DNA of 64,000 bases from Adhaeretor mobilis (lineage in GTDB: Bacteria > Planctomycetota > Planctomycetia > Pirellulales > Lacipirellulaceae): contig NZ_CP036263.1 in NCBI RefSeq assembly GCF_007741515.1, positions 1,981,001 through 2,045,000 of the forward strand, read 5' to 3'. Positions 45,815 to 54,752 of the stretch are shown one piece after another. The notes below the pieces were generated by a model. The model was given only the letters and a program-made list of their open reading frames with translations. It had not been told where the DNA came from and ran no database searches. A program made the translations under genes and the position numbers. Position 1 is the first letter of the stretch, and each line of letters begins with the position of its first letter.

Positions 45815-47404
45815 ATGAACTTACCTCTCGTTGCCCGCTTGCTCGGAATGGTTGCTTGGCTGATCGGCGCTACGATGGCGTTCAGCCTGCCGTGGGCATT
45901 CCCGGCTTTCGGTGCCGGCCAAGATAGATTCGAGAAAGACGGCTTTCTGGCCCTGGTAGCTTCGATGTGCGTTTGTGCAATTGTCGGGTGGGGCTTGCGA
46001 AGGTACGGAGACGACAAGTCGGACGACCAGAGCCTGTTTCGCAAAGAAGCCATGGCCGTTGTTGGCTTAAGTTGGGTGCTGGCGACCATCTTGGGTGGGC
46101 TACCATTCTTGCTTGGTCGGGTGGCGTATCGCAGCGACGAAGGGAAACCGGTCGCGATGGGCATCGCGGATTGTTTGTTCGAGTCGCAATCTGGTTTTAG
46201 CACAACCGGGGCAACGGTGCTCACGGCGATTGAAAACCCAGACTGGGTTCCGCGATGCCTGCTCTTCTGGCGTTCGAGTACACACTTCTTGGGCGGCTTG
46301 GGCATTATTGTGTTGTTCGTGGCGATCCTCGGACATGGTTCAGCGGGCAAGGCAATGATGCGCGCTGAAATGCCGGGTCCCAACAAGGAGGGCTCCCAGG
46401 AGCGTATGCAGCACGCAGCATGGACGTTCGCTGGGATTTACGTTGCGCTCAATGTCCTCCTGGCCGTGCTCTTGAAGTTGGAGGGCATGACTTGGTTCGA
46501 AGCCACGTGCCATTCTTTCGGCACGATGGCCACCGGGGGCTTCAGCACCCTGGATACCAGCCTAGGAGGATTCGAATCGCCACTAATCGAGTACACCGTT
46601 ATCCTGTTCATGTTGTTGGCGGGAACGAACTTCACGCTGATCTACCTAGCCTGCCTAGGAAAACCAATGTCGCTCCTGCGCGACGTGGAGTGGCAGACCT
46701 ACGTCGGGATTATTCTGCTTGCCTCGGCAGTGATCATCGTAGCCGGAATGTGGGGTCGCAGTGACTTCGCACCCGAGGATACTCTTTCCACCGGTGACGA
46801 GCTTGAACTAGCGTTTCGGGACTCTCTCTTTCAAGTGGTATCGATTGTCACCACTACCGGTTTCGGCACGAGCGACTTTGATCTCTGGAGTGATACTTCT
46901 CGGGCGATCTTAATTTTTCTGATGTTTGTTGGCGGTTGCGCGGGCAGCACCGGCGGTGGGATGAAAGTTATTCGGCATATTCTGTTTGTGAAAATCATCG
47001 GTCGCGAATTCGAGCGCGCTTATCACCCCTCGGTCGTGCGACACATTCGCCTGGGCGGGGAGTCAATCACCGATCCAGATCTCACGCGGCAGATTCTCAC
47101 TTATGTTGGACTCGTGGCTATGATTTTCGTGACAAGTTGGATCGCCTTGGTGGCGATAGAACCGGCCGAAACTTGGCGGGCTGCCCAGCAGCCTGAGGCG
47201 AACGAACTCATCGACTCTGCCGGCGCAGTTGCCGCTACGCTGCACAACATTGGCCCGGCCATCGGGATCGTCGGACCCACTCGCAACTATGCGTACTTTA
47301 CCGCTCCGGCAAAGTTACTCTTCACGTTCCTCATGATGCTGGGGCGCTTGGAACTATTCGCAATTCTCGTCCTCGTGCTGCCAAGTTTCTGGCGCGTTCG
47401 ATGA
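45815..47404 (+). CDS. trkH: Trk K+ uptake pore subunit TrkH
   Basis: Inner-membrane K+ transporter of 529 residues with about ten hydrophobic helices and four P-loop repeats, seen as SGFSTTGATV (about residue 128), MATGGFSTLD (about 238), VTTTGFGTSDFD (about 347) and a late HNIGPAIGIVG (about 475). The Gly residues of the selectivity filter are kept in all four. A GCAGSTGGGMK segment follows the third, as in the family. It pairs with TrkA, encoded just upstream. Start ATG 45815. KtrB is a close relative, but length and the TrkA neighbour favour TrkH. Confidence 0.94.
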   Translation: MNLPLVARLLGMVAWLIGATMAFSLPWAFPAFGAGQDRFEKDGFLALVASMCVCAIVGWGLRRYGDDKSDDQSLFRKEAMAVVGLSWVLATILGGLPFLLGRVAYRSDEGKPVAMGIADCLFESQSGFSTTGATVLTAIENPDWVPRCLLFWRSSTHFLGGLGIIVLFVAILGHGSAGKAMMRAEMPGPNKEGSQERMQHAAWTFAGIYVALNVLLAVLLKLEGMTWFEATCHSFGTMATGGFSTLDTSLGGFESPLIEYTVILFMLLAGTNFTLIYLACLGKPMSLLRDVEWQTYVGIILLASAVIIVAGMWGRSDFAPEDTLSTGDELELAFRDSLFQVVSIVTTTGFGTSDFDLWSDTSRAILIFLMFVGGCAGSTGGGMKVIRHILFVKIIGREFERAYHPSVVRHIRLGGESITDPDLTRQILTYVGLVAMIFVTSWIALVAIEPAETWRAAQQPEANELIDSAGAVAATLHNIGPAIGIVGPTRNYAYFTAPAKLLFTFLMMLGRLELFAILVLVLPSFWRVR

Positions 47405-47611
47405 CCTACCCATGCTTGGGTGGGCAGATTTAGGTCTGCTTGTAACGAATGGGCAGCCTTTGCTGGTTCATGGTGGTGAGTTGGCGTGATCTTGTGCCAT
47501 TGCAACTTGGCTGCGCTCAGGGTTTGCGACGATAGTGGACGTAGGGCCTGCAAGCTTTGTTGCTGTGCCCTTTCGTTTTGCCCTTCGCCTCGCAACTGCG
47601 GTCTTTGCCAC

Positions 47612-48634
47612 GTGAGTCTCCATTCCCGATCTTGTTGGAAGTCACGTCGCTGTCGCTTCGAGTCGTTGGAACCGAAGCGCCTCTTGGCAGCCGATCTGGC
47701 GAGTGCCGATATCGCCACGGCGAGTCTTGCGGGTCGAGTTCATCTGACAAGTACGCCAACCTGTCAGACAGATCACCAACAAGGGCTTGCCGAGGTTACG
47801 CTGCTCTTGCTCGATGAGCAGGGGCAATCGCTACAAACAGCTACCTCCGATGAAACAGGCGCCTACGAGTTTACAGGGCTACAGCCAGGGCTCTACGCGG
47901 TACTACAACGACAGCCTGAGGGCTTAGGCAACGCGGGCACTCACGTGGGTTCAGGGGGTGGGCAAGTCCTTGCGGCAAATTTAGTGGGTGAGATTGAAGT
48001 CGCTGCGGGGGATTCGCTCACGGGATACAATTTTTGCGAGACGAACGACGGCACGGCGAATAACGACGGGCCGCCCGTGCTCACTCAATACTCAACCACT
48101 GCACTCACTGTTGGTAGGAACAATACCGTACTGCAAGTCCCTGCTTCGCGTAGCGGAGTTGCCGCCTCGGAAATCCAACTGCAGACGATCGCTGTTTCGG
48201 TTTCGGCTCATGCAGATGTTGTTGCCCAGGGCAAGAGCGACCCACTGCTGCAAAAAACGGTGTTTGACTCCCAAGGTTTCAGCAAAGCAACTTCACGTAG
48301 CACGCCCGCGGAAGCCGAAGATTCTGAGGCTCGCGGCGATCTGTTCGGCGCTGCACTTCGAACGGTACGCAAGGCCACGATGGTCGACGAGCTGTTTGAA
48401 AGCGCCAGCTGGCTGGATGCAGACTGGCACAACTCCGTGATTGATCAGCTAATGTTGTTCGCCCCGAAAACGCCTACCAGCGCCGCGGCCGAAGCCGAAT
48501 CTGCAGAAAGCCAGCCAGCACCCGAAGTGGAAGTCGCACGACTACCCGAGCAGACTGCCGAGGTGGCAAAGCCTCACGCTGGGCAAGTCTCAGCCGTCGA
48601 GGCTGAAGCGGCCGCAGGCAAAGCTTCCAGCTAG
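47612..48634 (+). CDS. LEPRxLL-motif exported protein with SdrD-B-like domain
   Basis: Protein of 340 residues. The N-terminus carries the planctomycete signature FESLEPKRLLAAD (LEPKRLL at 19-25) behind a basic SRRCR stretch. A Cna-B/SdrD-B-like beta domain follows (about 38-130; GLAEVTLLLLDEQGQSLQTA and GAYEFTGLQPGLYAV). The C-terminal third is rich in Ala and Glu and looks disordered. A longer frame opens at GTG 47486, but its Cys-rich 42 residues are unlike the family. GTG 47612 puts the LEPR motif at the normal distance from the start. Function unknown. It ends in a CTAG shared with the convergent 56-residue gene. Confidence 0.75.
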   Translation: MSLHSRSCWKSRRCRFESLEPKRLLAADLASADIATASLAGRVHLTSTPTCQTDHQQGLAEVTLLLLDEQGQSLQTATSDETGAYEFTGLQPGLYAVLQRQPEGLGNAGTHVGSGGGQVLAANLVGEIEVAAGDSLTGYNFCETNDGTANNDGPPVLTQYSTTALTVGRNNTVLQVPASRSGVAASEIQLQTIAVSVSAHADVVAQGKSDPLLQKTVFDSQGFSKATSRSTPAEAEDSEARGDLFGAALRTVRKATMVDELFESASWLDADWHNSVIDQLMLFAPKTPTSAAAEAESAESQPAPEVEVARLPEQTAEVAKPHAGQVSAVEAEAAAGKASS

Positions 48635-48801
48635 CTCGATTTCAGCTCCGCCATCTCGGCCTTGAGCTTCTCGATCTCTGCTTCCAATCGAGCCGGTTCG
48701 TCAGGATCGTCCGGCTGCTCCTTCGCCGCGGCTAGCAGCACTTGATTGGAGGTGATTTTCTTGCGGATGACTTCAATACGTTTCTTGGCTTTCTTGTCCA
48801 T
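48631..48801 (-). CDS. Conserved-looking 56-residue coiled-coil protein
   Basis: Short gene of 56 residues from ATG 48801 to TAG 48631. The start is very basic (MDKKAKKRIEVIRKKI), the middle acidic, and the C-terminal half (about residues 30-54) a Glu/Lys-rich coiled coil (RLEAEIEKLKAEMAELK). A purine-rich AGAGGTATC precedes the start. The clean helical pattern and lack of rare codons support a real gene. The stop overlaps the stop of the convergent LEPRxLL gene (CTAG at 48631-48634). No function can be given. Confidence 0.7.
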   Translation of the reverse strand: MDKKAKKRIEVIRKKITSNQVLLAAAKEQPDDPDEPARLEAEIEKLKAEMAELKSS

Positions 48802-48850
48802 GTGATACCTCTTCAGTGTTTCTACACTCGGTTGACTTTTATGAATCTAG

Positions 48851-48989
48851 GTCTCGCGCAGAGTCGCGGAGTTATCTAGTTGCATAATAAGAATTCGAAA
48901 CGACAGTTAACACTCATTGTTTTGTAGGATTATTCTGCCCGTTTTTATCTGATTGTAAATCTCTGCGTCTCTGCGTCTCTGCGCGAGAC
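48851..48989. repeat. Inverted repeat with 13-base perfect arms
   Basis: GTCTCGCGCAGAG at 48851-48863 faces CTCTGCGCGAGAC at 48977-48989. The right side also has three CTCTGCGT tandem units. The AT-rich spacer (about 110 bases) holds no gene. It separates the 49000-49560 membrane gene from the 56-residue gene on the minus strand. Confidence 0.8.
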
Positions 48990-48999
48990 ATTGTCGTTA

Positions 49000-49560
49000 T
49001 TAGAGCAGTGGCACGCTCAAGCTACGCATCACAGCGGCAAGTACCACGATTGCCAGCACAGCCGCCCAACCGAGGTTCAGCCACTTTGGCATCGCTGCGC
49101 GGAACTTGTCTGCCGCCTCCGTTTTGCCAGCGAGAATGGAACCCACGAACATAACGAAAACCCCCAGTAGCGCTTTGATGCCGAACAGCATGTGATACGG
49201 CTTGGGTAGCTCTGCCCCGTCAGCCTTCACGGTGCTGTTGATCGCCCAGAAGTTGTATAGCCCGGTGACGATCAACAGCAAGCTCGCAATGCCAACCCAC
49301 TTGGCCCACACGCCGCGGCGATCGGCAAATGCACCATCGCTTTTCTTAGAAAACACCGTCTTCAGATAAAACAGTCCGCCGCCCAGCACGATCGCCGAGA
49401 GGATGTGCAGCACGCGACTGGTGATGCCTAGCATGTACTTCGCATCGACCGTGGGTTGTAACGCCTCACCGGCAGGCGCGGCACCGTTGGGGTCGATCAA
49501 CTCTGGCGCGGTTTGAGCCAGAAGTGCGGGGACGGCGTCCAGCCAAGTCATGTCGAGCAT
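49000..49560 (-). CDS. Predicted four-helix membrane protein
   Basis: Protein of 186 residues with an N-terminal hydrophobic part and helices near residues 45-67, 87-108, 122-143 and 162-182. The conserved-looking motifs RVLHILSAIVLGGGLFYL and KPYHMLFGIKALLGVFVMF place a His in two helices, as in CopD and HemJ-like haem or copper membrane proteins. That resemblance is weak and I do not name it. Start ATG 49560; a Met at residue 4 is an alternative. It stands alone, flanked by gene-poor DNA. Confidence 0.75.
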   Translation of the reverse strand: MLDMTWLDAVPALLAQTAPELIDPNGAAPAGEALQPTVDAKYMLGITSRVLHILSAIVLGGGLFYLKTVFSKKSDGAFADRRGVWAKWVGIASLLLIVTGLYNFWAINSTVKADGAELPKPYHMLFGIKALLGVFVMFVGSILAGKTEAADKFRAAMPKWLNLGWAAVLAIVVLAAVMRSLSVPLL

Positions 49561-49922
49561 TGTGGGTTTCCGGATTGTTCAGGGGGGGAATACTTTTGCT
49601 TATTGCTCAGAAAACACGTTTTAGAGAGCAAAAGTCCGTATTGCTATTGCTGGTAAATCGTCGCAAGCTCTTTATCGGTAGGGGTTTGTCACTTGCGATG
49701 TGATTTTTGCCAGCCGACTTTTGCTTGCAACAGTACCTGGGCAGTTGTCTCGATGAGAGTGGCGCGAATGCATCCATTCGTGCTGCTTCCCGAGGCAGTT
49801 CCATTCTAGCGGATTAACTGACTTTTTTCAGTCGTGAAATCACTGTTTCCTCTCGCAGCTTTCTCACGCTGCAGAAGCGAGACGGTGGATGACGATACCC
49901 ACCGCCGTTAAGCCGCAAGCGG
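49561..49922. other. Gene-poor stretch, no supported gene
   Basis: These 362 bases separate the 49000-49560 gene and cca. The only frames are short and rich in rare patterns; I reject them. The interval holds a copy of the GCCGCAAGCGGC palindrome at its right end (49908-49925), which overlaps the cca stop codon. No promoter was recognised. Confidence 0.45.
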
Positions 49923-49925
49923 CTA
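49908..49925. repeat. GCCGCAAGCGGC palindrome, copy 1
   Basis: TTAAGCCGCAAGCGGCTA is an almost perfect palindrome. It overlaps the TAG stop of cca (49923-49925). Shorter copies of the 12-base core lie at 58475 and 63703; the latter is again at a gene end. Confidence 0.7.
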
Positions 49926-51176
49926 GGGTTGATGCCTTGCGATCCACTGGTCGGCGGCAGTGAGAGAGTCCGCCAGCGTGTGAAGCCGCCCCTCGAGCTG
50001 TTCGTCGCGCAAGAATTCCAGCAGCGTAGAAAAGTGCTTGCCAGGTGCGATGCCGTGCGAGATCAGGTCGTCGCCGGAGACCAACGACGGCGGATTGAGC
50101 TGCTCGGGCGGTAGTTGCAGCAATTCTTGGCAACGACCTAGCCCCCTATGATCCGCTGGCCAAGTGGCGCTGGCTAGTTGCATCAGTTCCTCACTCCCGG
50201 GAGCGGTGAGAATGCGTTGCAGTTTGGGCCACGAGAGTGCTTCCGCTTGGTCAATCAGCGGCAACTGTGCCAACAACCAAGCCGTTTGATCGCCCTCTTG
50301 ATTGGTGAGCCGCAAACGCCGGCAGATGGCTTTTGATTCTAGTGGTGTTACGGTACCGGCCAGCAACGCTGCAAGTACCGTTGGCAGTGACTGGGTCTCC
50401 AAATATGAAAGCACTTCCAATAGCGATTGCCAGTTGGATTGCTCGGCAGGCAGGTTGGCCAGCTCGGGGAGGGTAGCGGCAAGCAGACGAGTCTCAGCGA
50501 GTAGCTTCACTCCCCGCGCTCGGTTATCGTGCGTGAGCAGTCGTTTCAGCTCTGCACCGATACGTTCTGCACTGACGACAGTCACCTGGTTGGCCATCTC
50601 GTTGATCGCGTCACGCGTGACCGGATCGAGTTCGAAGTCGTAACACGCGGCAAAACGCACGGCGCGTAGCAGGCGGAGCTTGTCTTCTTCAAATCGTTCG
50701 TGCGGGTCGCCAATGGCGCGAATCGTACGCTGCTGCAAATCTTCGCGCCCGCCGACGTAGTCGACGACTTGCTCCTCTTCGTTGTCGGCGAGCGGATCAA
50801 GGAACATGCCGTTGATGGTGAAGTCGCGGCGCTCGGCATCTTCCTCGGCTGTGGTGAACACCACTTCTGCCGGTCGTCTTCCGTCGACATACGCTCCATC
50901 GCTGCGGAAGGTGGCTACCTCGATTGGGTCATGGCCCTTTTTGCCGAGCACAGCAATCACGCCGAATTGCGCACCCACGGCCAAGGTGCGGCGCTTGCCG
51001 AACAGTTCGCGCACCTGCTCGGGCGTGGCGCCGGTTGCCACGTCATAGTCCTTGGGCGCAATACCCAGCAATTGATCGCGTACGCACCCGCCCGCCCAGT
51101 AGGTCTCGTAGCCCGCGTCGCGCAGCTTTCGCAACACATCGAGTGCCAGTTCGCGTTGGGTATTGGTGGATTCCAA
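49923..51176 (-). CDS. cca: CCA tRNA nucleotidyltransferase
   Basis: Enzyme of 417 residues that adds or repairs the 3' CCA end of tRNAs. It has the nucleotidyltransferase motif GGCVRD (29-34), the metal pair D43/D45 in PKDYDVAT, RRDFTINGM and the EEDKLRLLRAVRFA helix (class II enzyme). Poly(A) polymerase is the close relative; the overall length and motifs fit either a CCA-adding or a split enzyme, and CCA addition is favoured because the tRNA here lacks CCA. The start is a TTG at 51176: no ATG or GTG occurs between the in-frame stop and the family motif. It follows addA by 51 bases, so an operon addB-addA-cca is likely. Confidence 0.9.
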   Translation of the reverse strand: MESTNTQRELALDVLRKLRDAGYETYWAGGCVRDQLLGIAPKDYDVATGATPEQVRELFGKRRTLAVGAQFGVIAVLGKKGHDPIEVATFRSDGAYVDGRRPAEVVFTTAEEDAERRDFTINGMFLDPLADNEEEQVVDYVGGREDLQQRTIRAIGDPHERFEEDKLRLLRAVRFAACYDFELDPVTRDAINEMANQVTVVSAERIGAELKRLLTHDNRARGVKLLAETRLLAATLPELANLPAEQSNWQSLLEVLSYLETQSLPTVLAALLAGTVTPLESKAICRRLRLTNQEGDQTAWLLAQLPLIDQAEALSWPKLQRILTAPGSEELMQLASATWPADHRGLGRCQELLQLPPEQLNPPSLVSGDDLISHGIAPGKHFSTLLEFLRDEQLEGRLHTLADSLTAADQWIARHQP

Positions 51177-51227
51177 AGGAAAGTCTAGTGTTGAGATGCG
51201 TGTGCTGCGAACAACCGGTGACGAAGC

Positions 51228-54200
51228 TTACTTGGTCACATCATTGAGCATAGCGATGGTCGATTCAATGCGGTCTCTGATTTCGCCTGTCGATTGTTGA
51301 TCAAACTCATAAGTGTGTTCGCTCTTGTTGGATAGGAAGCAAAGCGTTGCCTCCTCGATTGAGACATTCAGGGCCGATTCGCACGCCTGCTTGTACAGAT
51401 ACATCTGCATGGCGTAGTGTTCGACCAATTGTTTGCGATCATCCGCTGAATCGATGCGGTTCGACTTGTAGTCCAACAGCTTCCATCGTCCCTGAGTATC
51501 TTGATAAAGGCAATCGAGATATCCCTGGAAGTAACGTGGCGTGGGCTCGCTGGTAGGTTCGAGCTCGCCAACAGGTTTGGGCCAAGGGAGCAGGAATTCG
51601 ATTTCTTTTTGCAGCACTTTGGCATTCGCCAACTCCTTGCCTCGGGGAGATGCAACAAAGTGTGTGACCATTTCTGCGGCCGCGGCAGTATGCTTCGTGG
51701 CGTTGCGTGGTGCATGGAGCTGAGCAGCGAACTGGCAAAGTGATGCGATTGATTCCGGGGTAAGTGATTCGGGCGTGCTAAAGTTGAGCCGTTCGAGTAC
51801 CCCGTGAATGAGTGTGCCCAAGGCGCGGGCATCCGCTTGGCTTTGGGAACTAGCTTTGCCTCTGCGTCCCGAGGAACTGGCCGGGGTGAACACGCCGGAG
51901 AGTCGCGAGAAGGAATATCGCTGGGGTCCGGATGCCGGCACTACTGAGCGGCTGAGAGTTGCGGGCGTTGGTATTGGCTGAAGGTTCTCAAGCTTGCTGC
52001 GAGCTTCAGAAAGTACTGCCGTCAAGTCTGCACGATGGGTGCGACCAATGAGCTTCCCGCCGAGCTCCGGTTCCTCAGAGATCACACGAATTTGTGGTGT
52101 TGCATAACCCTCGGGCAACGGGTTGGTCGTTTCGCCGGTTTCTAGATCGAACCGAGTGGAGAGCAGCTTGAGCGGGTCCTGCTCGGGTTTCTCTAGGTTT
52201 CTGACGCTGCTCGAAAGAATGAGAAAGTCGGCAGCCCGCGTGCAGGCGACATAGAACACGCGGTCGCGCTCCTGCTGTTCTTGCCGCTTCAAGTGGTAAC
52301 GGTATAAGTCGAGACCCACGGGGAATTTGTCTCCGTCCTCGTCCAAGTTTTTCACCAACGGGCCAAGCTGGCGGTCGAACACAGGGTCTCTGCTCACATT
52401 GGGTACCTTTCGTTCGAGATCGGGAACCACCACCAGTGGGAACTCCAATCCCTTGGCGTTGTGGATCGTCATAATACGGATGACGTTCCCCTCAGCCTGG
52501 GTTGCGGCCAACGGCTCTTTGGGCGCTCGGACGACGAATTCGCCCAGCTGGGTGATAAAGCCTGCCAAGTCGCCGGGCGAGGTGCGATCGTGCGTACGGG
52601 CTTGCTCGACGAGTTTTTGCACGTTGGCCGTTTTGCGATGACCGAGAAATTCACTCAGCAGCGAAGCATCGAAGCCGGTGATCTCGATCGCTTCGAGCAA
52701 AAGTTCTGCAACCAGCGTTTCGTTTTTCTGGGCTCGAAGTTGGCGCAAGGTCTGGCCGACGCGTCGCAGCTTGGCTTGCTCTGCTGGGGAGATTTCCGGT
52801 GTGAGTCGCTCCGCGTAGAGCCCCTCGTTGAGTGAACCGTGTTTTTCGACCAACCAAAAGAGCGTTTCGTCTTGCAAAGCAAAGAACGGGCTACGGAGCG
52901 CACCGGCCAGGGCGATTTCGTCGGCCACGCTGTCGACAGCCTTGAGCAAGTTGAGCACATCGTAGATTTCCTGCTGAGCGTAGTAGGCGTGCCCACCGGC
53001 GAGGTAATAGTCGAGTCCGTGCTGTCGGAAGGCCTCCTCGTACACCGCCACATCGCTGAGCGAACGCAGCAGCACGGCAATATCGCCCAGTTCGAGCGGA
53101 CGGGCGGCTTCGGGATCGTCTTTACAACCGACCAACGACTCGCCACTTTCGAGGAGCTGAACCAATCGGCGAGCGATCCAGTGCGCTTCCCTCTGGCGCG
53201 AGACTTCTTTCGCCTCCGGTTTTCCCGCAGCATTGTCTTCAACAGGCGACCAAAGAAACTCGATGGCCGGCTCGGGGGTAACCTGAGGCCGATTCGCTAT
53301 GAGTGGCTCGTACTCCTCGCCAAAGGCATCGACGAAAAGAGCATTGACAAAGTCTAGGACAGCTGGCTGGCTGCGGAAGTTTGTGGTGAGCGACAGTCGC
53401 CCCTCGGGGGCCAGATCTTTTCGGAGTTGGTTGGATACCTCTGGCTCCGCACCGCGGAAGCCGTAGATCGACTGCTTGAAGTCGCCAACGACAAACAGCT
53501 TTTCCTCCCGCCAGGCGTCTCCGCAAAAAGCCTGCACGATGGCCACTTGTAGTGGATCGGTATCTTGGAACTCATCGACCATCAGCAGTCGTGTATCTTG
53601 GGCCAATCTCTGGCGAATAGCCGAGTGCTGCGGATCGGTAAGCAACCGATGCGCCAGCTCCAGTAAGTCGTCGAACTCCAGCTTGCTCTGTTCACGCTTG
53701 ATGTCTGTGAAAGTCTGCGAAATCGAGTCGGCCAGTGCAAACAGGTCGAGCCCCCGCTGGGCAGCCGCTTCGGTGTGTTCGTTGACGGTGAACGTGCCGA
53801 GGAGGCTCTTCTTGATCGCGTCGCGAACTTTGCTGCAAGCTGCCTTATACTGTTCATACTCCTGGGGGGCCGCCCAGTGCCGTTTCGCCATCACGGGACG
53901 TGCTTGCGCCAGATTGCTTAGTTCTTCGAGCGGAGCTTCCGTGGGAGCGGACTCCTTGATGGAGTGAATCGTCGCGTGGATGTCGGCAAGCCGCTCCCGT
54001 AGGTCGTCCGTCTCAGCAGAGATCGTCGTGCAAAGCGTTTCCAGCTGCTCCAATTCGGGGAGGGTCAGCAAATCTGCAATCAGCAAAGGTGCCAACTGCA
54101 AGCTGTACGCTGCTTGCCAAGTCTCAATGAGCTGGTCGGCGCTCACGCCGCGCCACTTCTCAAACACGGCAGCTGGGGTGTCGCGGATAAGTTTCATCAG

Positions 54201-54752
54201 ATGCCCGCGCAGCGGGGCAAGCCCGAAGCTTACGGCCAAGTCGAGAGCCGTTTCGTTGCGATCGATCAGCAGCGTACGGAGTGCGTCGTCGATGGTTTCG
54301 ATACGCAACAGATCGGCCGCGGCCGGTTCGAGCTGCTCGAAGTGTGGATCGAGTCCCGCTTCGACGGCGTGGTTGCGTAGCAACGTGCCGCAAAAGGAGT
54401 GAATCGTGCTAATTCGACTAGAATCGAGAGCCCGCAATAATTTCTGCCAGACGGCTGCCTCCTCAGCGGCTGGGCCTTGCGCTTGATGGGCACTCCTCAG
54501 CCGCGACCAGCAGCGTTCGCGAATGCGTTTTCGCATTTCGCGCGCCGCAGCATCGGTGAAGGTGATCGCCACCAACTGGCCCAACTCGGCTGCCGGTTCC
54601 GGGACACGCGGATCGACGTAGGAAAGGAAGCGTTCGGTAAGGACGAACGTCTTCCCGCAGCCAGCACCCGCGGCGAGCGAAACGCTGCGGTCATGTGCGT
54701 CGAGCGCGGCTTGCTGTTGTAGGGTGAGTGTGGTTTCCAAAATAGGGCTCAT
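51228..54752 (-). CDS. addA: AddA-type helicase-nuclease
   Basis: Helicase-nuclease subunit of 1174 residues for double-strand break repair. UvrD-family motifs are all present: Walker A AAGAGCGKT (27-35), ITFTDAAAREMR, LLMVDEFQDTDPLQ, VGDFKQSIYGFRGAEP, TTNFRSQPAV, IMTIHNAKGLEFPLVVVPD and RDRVFYVACTRAADF. A C-terminal RecB-like nuclease follows: GYLDCLYQDTQGRWKLLDYK (PD-(D/E)XK core DYK). Start ATG 54752, overlapping the addB stop by four bases (ATGA). It belongs to the addB-addA-cca operon. RecB is the alternative, but the AddB-like neighbour favours AddA. Confidence 0.92.
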   Translation of the reverse strand: MSPILETTLTLQQQAALDAHDRSVSLAAGAGCGKTFVLTERFLSYVDPRVPEPAAELGQLVAITFTDAAAREMRKRIRERCWSRLRSAHQAQGPAAEEAAVWQKLLRALDSSRISTIHSFCGTLLRNHAVEAGLDPHFEQLEPAAADLLRIETIDDALRTLLIDRNETALDLAVSFGLAPLRGHLMKLIRDTPAAVFEKWRGVSADQLIETWQAAYSLQLAPLLIADLLTLPELEQLETLCTTISAETDDLRERLADIHATIHSIKESAPTEAPLEELSNLAQARPVMAKRHWAAPQEYEQYKAACSKVRDAIKKSLLGTFTVNEHTEAAAQRGLDLFALADSISQTFTDIKREQSKLEFDDLLELAHRLLTDPQHSAIRQRLAQDTRLLMVDEFQDTDPLQVAIVQAFCGDAWREEKLFVVGDFKQSIYGFRGAEPEVSNQLRKDLAPEGRLSLTTNFRSQPAVLDFVNALFVDAFGEEYEPLIANRPQVTPEPAIEFLWSPVEDNAAGKPEAKEVSRQREAHWIARRLVQLLESGESLVGCKDDPEAARPLELGDIAVLLRSLSDVAVYEEAFRQHGLDYYLAGGHAYYAQQEIYDVLNLLKAVDSVADEIALAGALRSPFFALQDETLFWLVEKHGSLNEGLYAERLTPEISPAEQAKLRRVGQTLRQLRAQKNETLVAELLLEAIEITGFDASLLSEFLGHRKTANVQKLVEQARTHDRTSPGDLAGFITQLGEFVVRAPKEPLAATQAEGNVIRIMTIHNAKGLEFPLVVVPDLERKVPNVSRDPVFDRQLGPLVKNLDEDGDKFPVGLDLYRYHLKRQEQQERDRVFYVACTRAADFLILSSSVRNLEKPEQDPLKLLSTRFDLETGETTNPLPEGYATPQIRVISEEPELGGKLIGRTHRADLTAVLSEARSKLENLQPIPTPATLSRSVVPASGPQRYSFSRLSGVFTPASSSGRRGKASSQSQADARALGTLIHGVLERLNFSTPESLTPESIASLCQFAAQLHAPRNATKHTAAAAEMVTHFVASPRGKELANAKVLQKEIEFLLPWPKPVGELEPTSEPTPRYFQGYLDCLYQDTQGRWKLLDYKSNRIDSADDRKQLVEHYAMQMYLYKQACESALNVSIEEATLCFLSNKSEHTYEFDQQSTGEIRDRIESTIAMLNDVTK

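Noticed and set aside
49607..49804. A 65-codon minus-strand frame upstream of the membrane protein gene
   Set aside because: No motif, no ribosome binding site and irregular composition.
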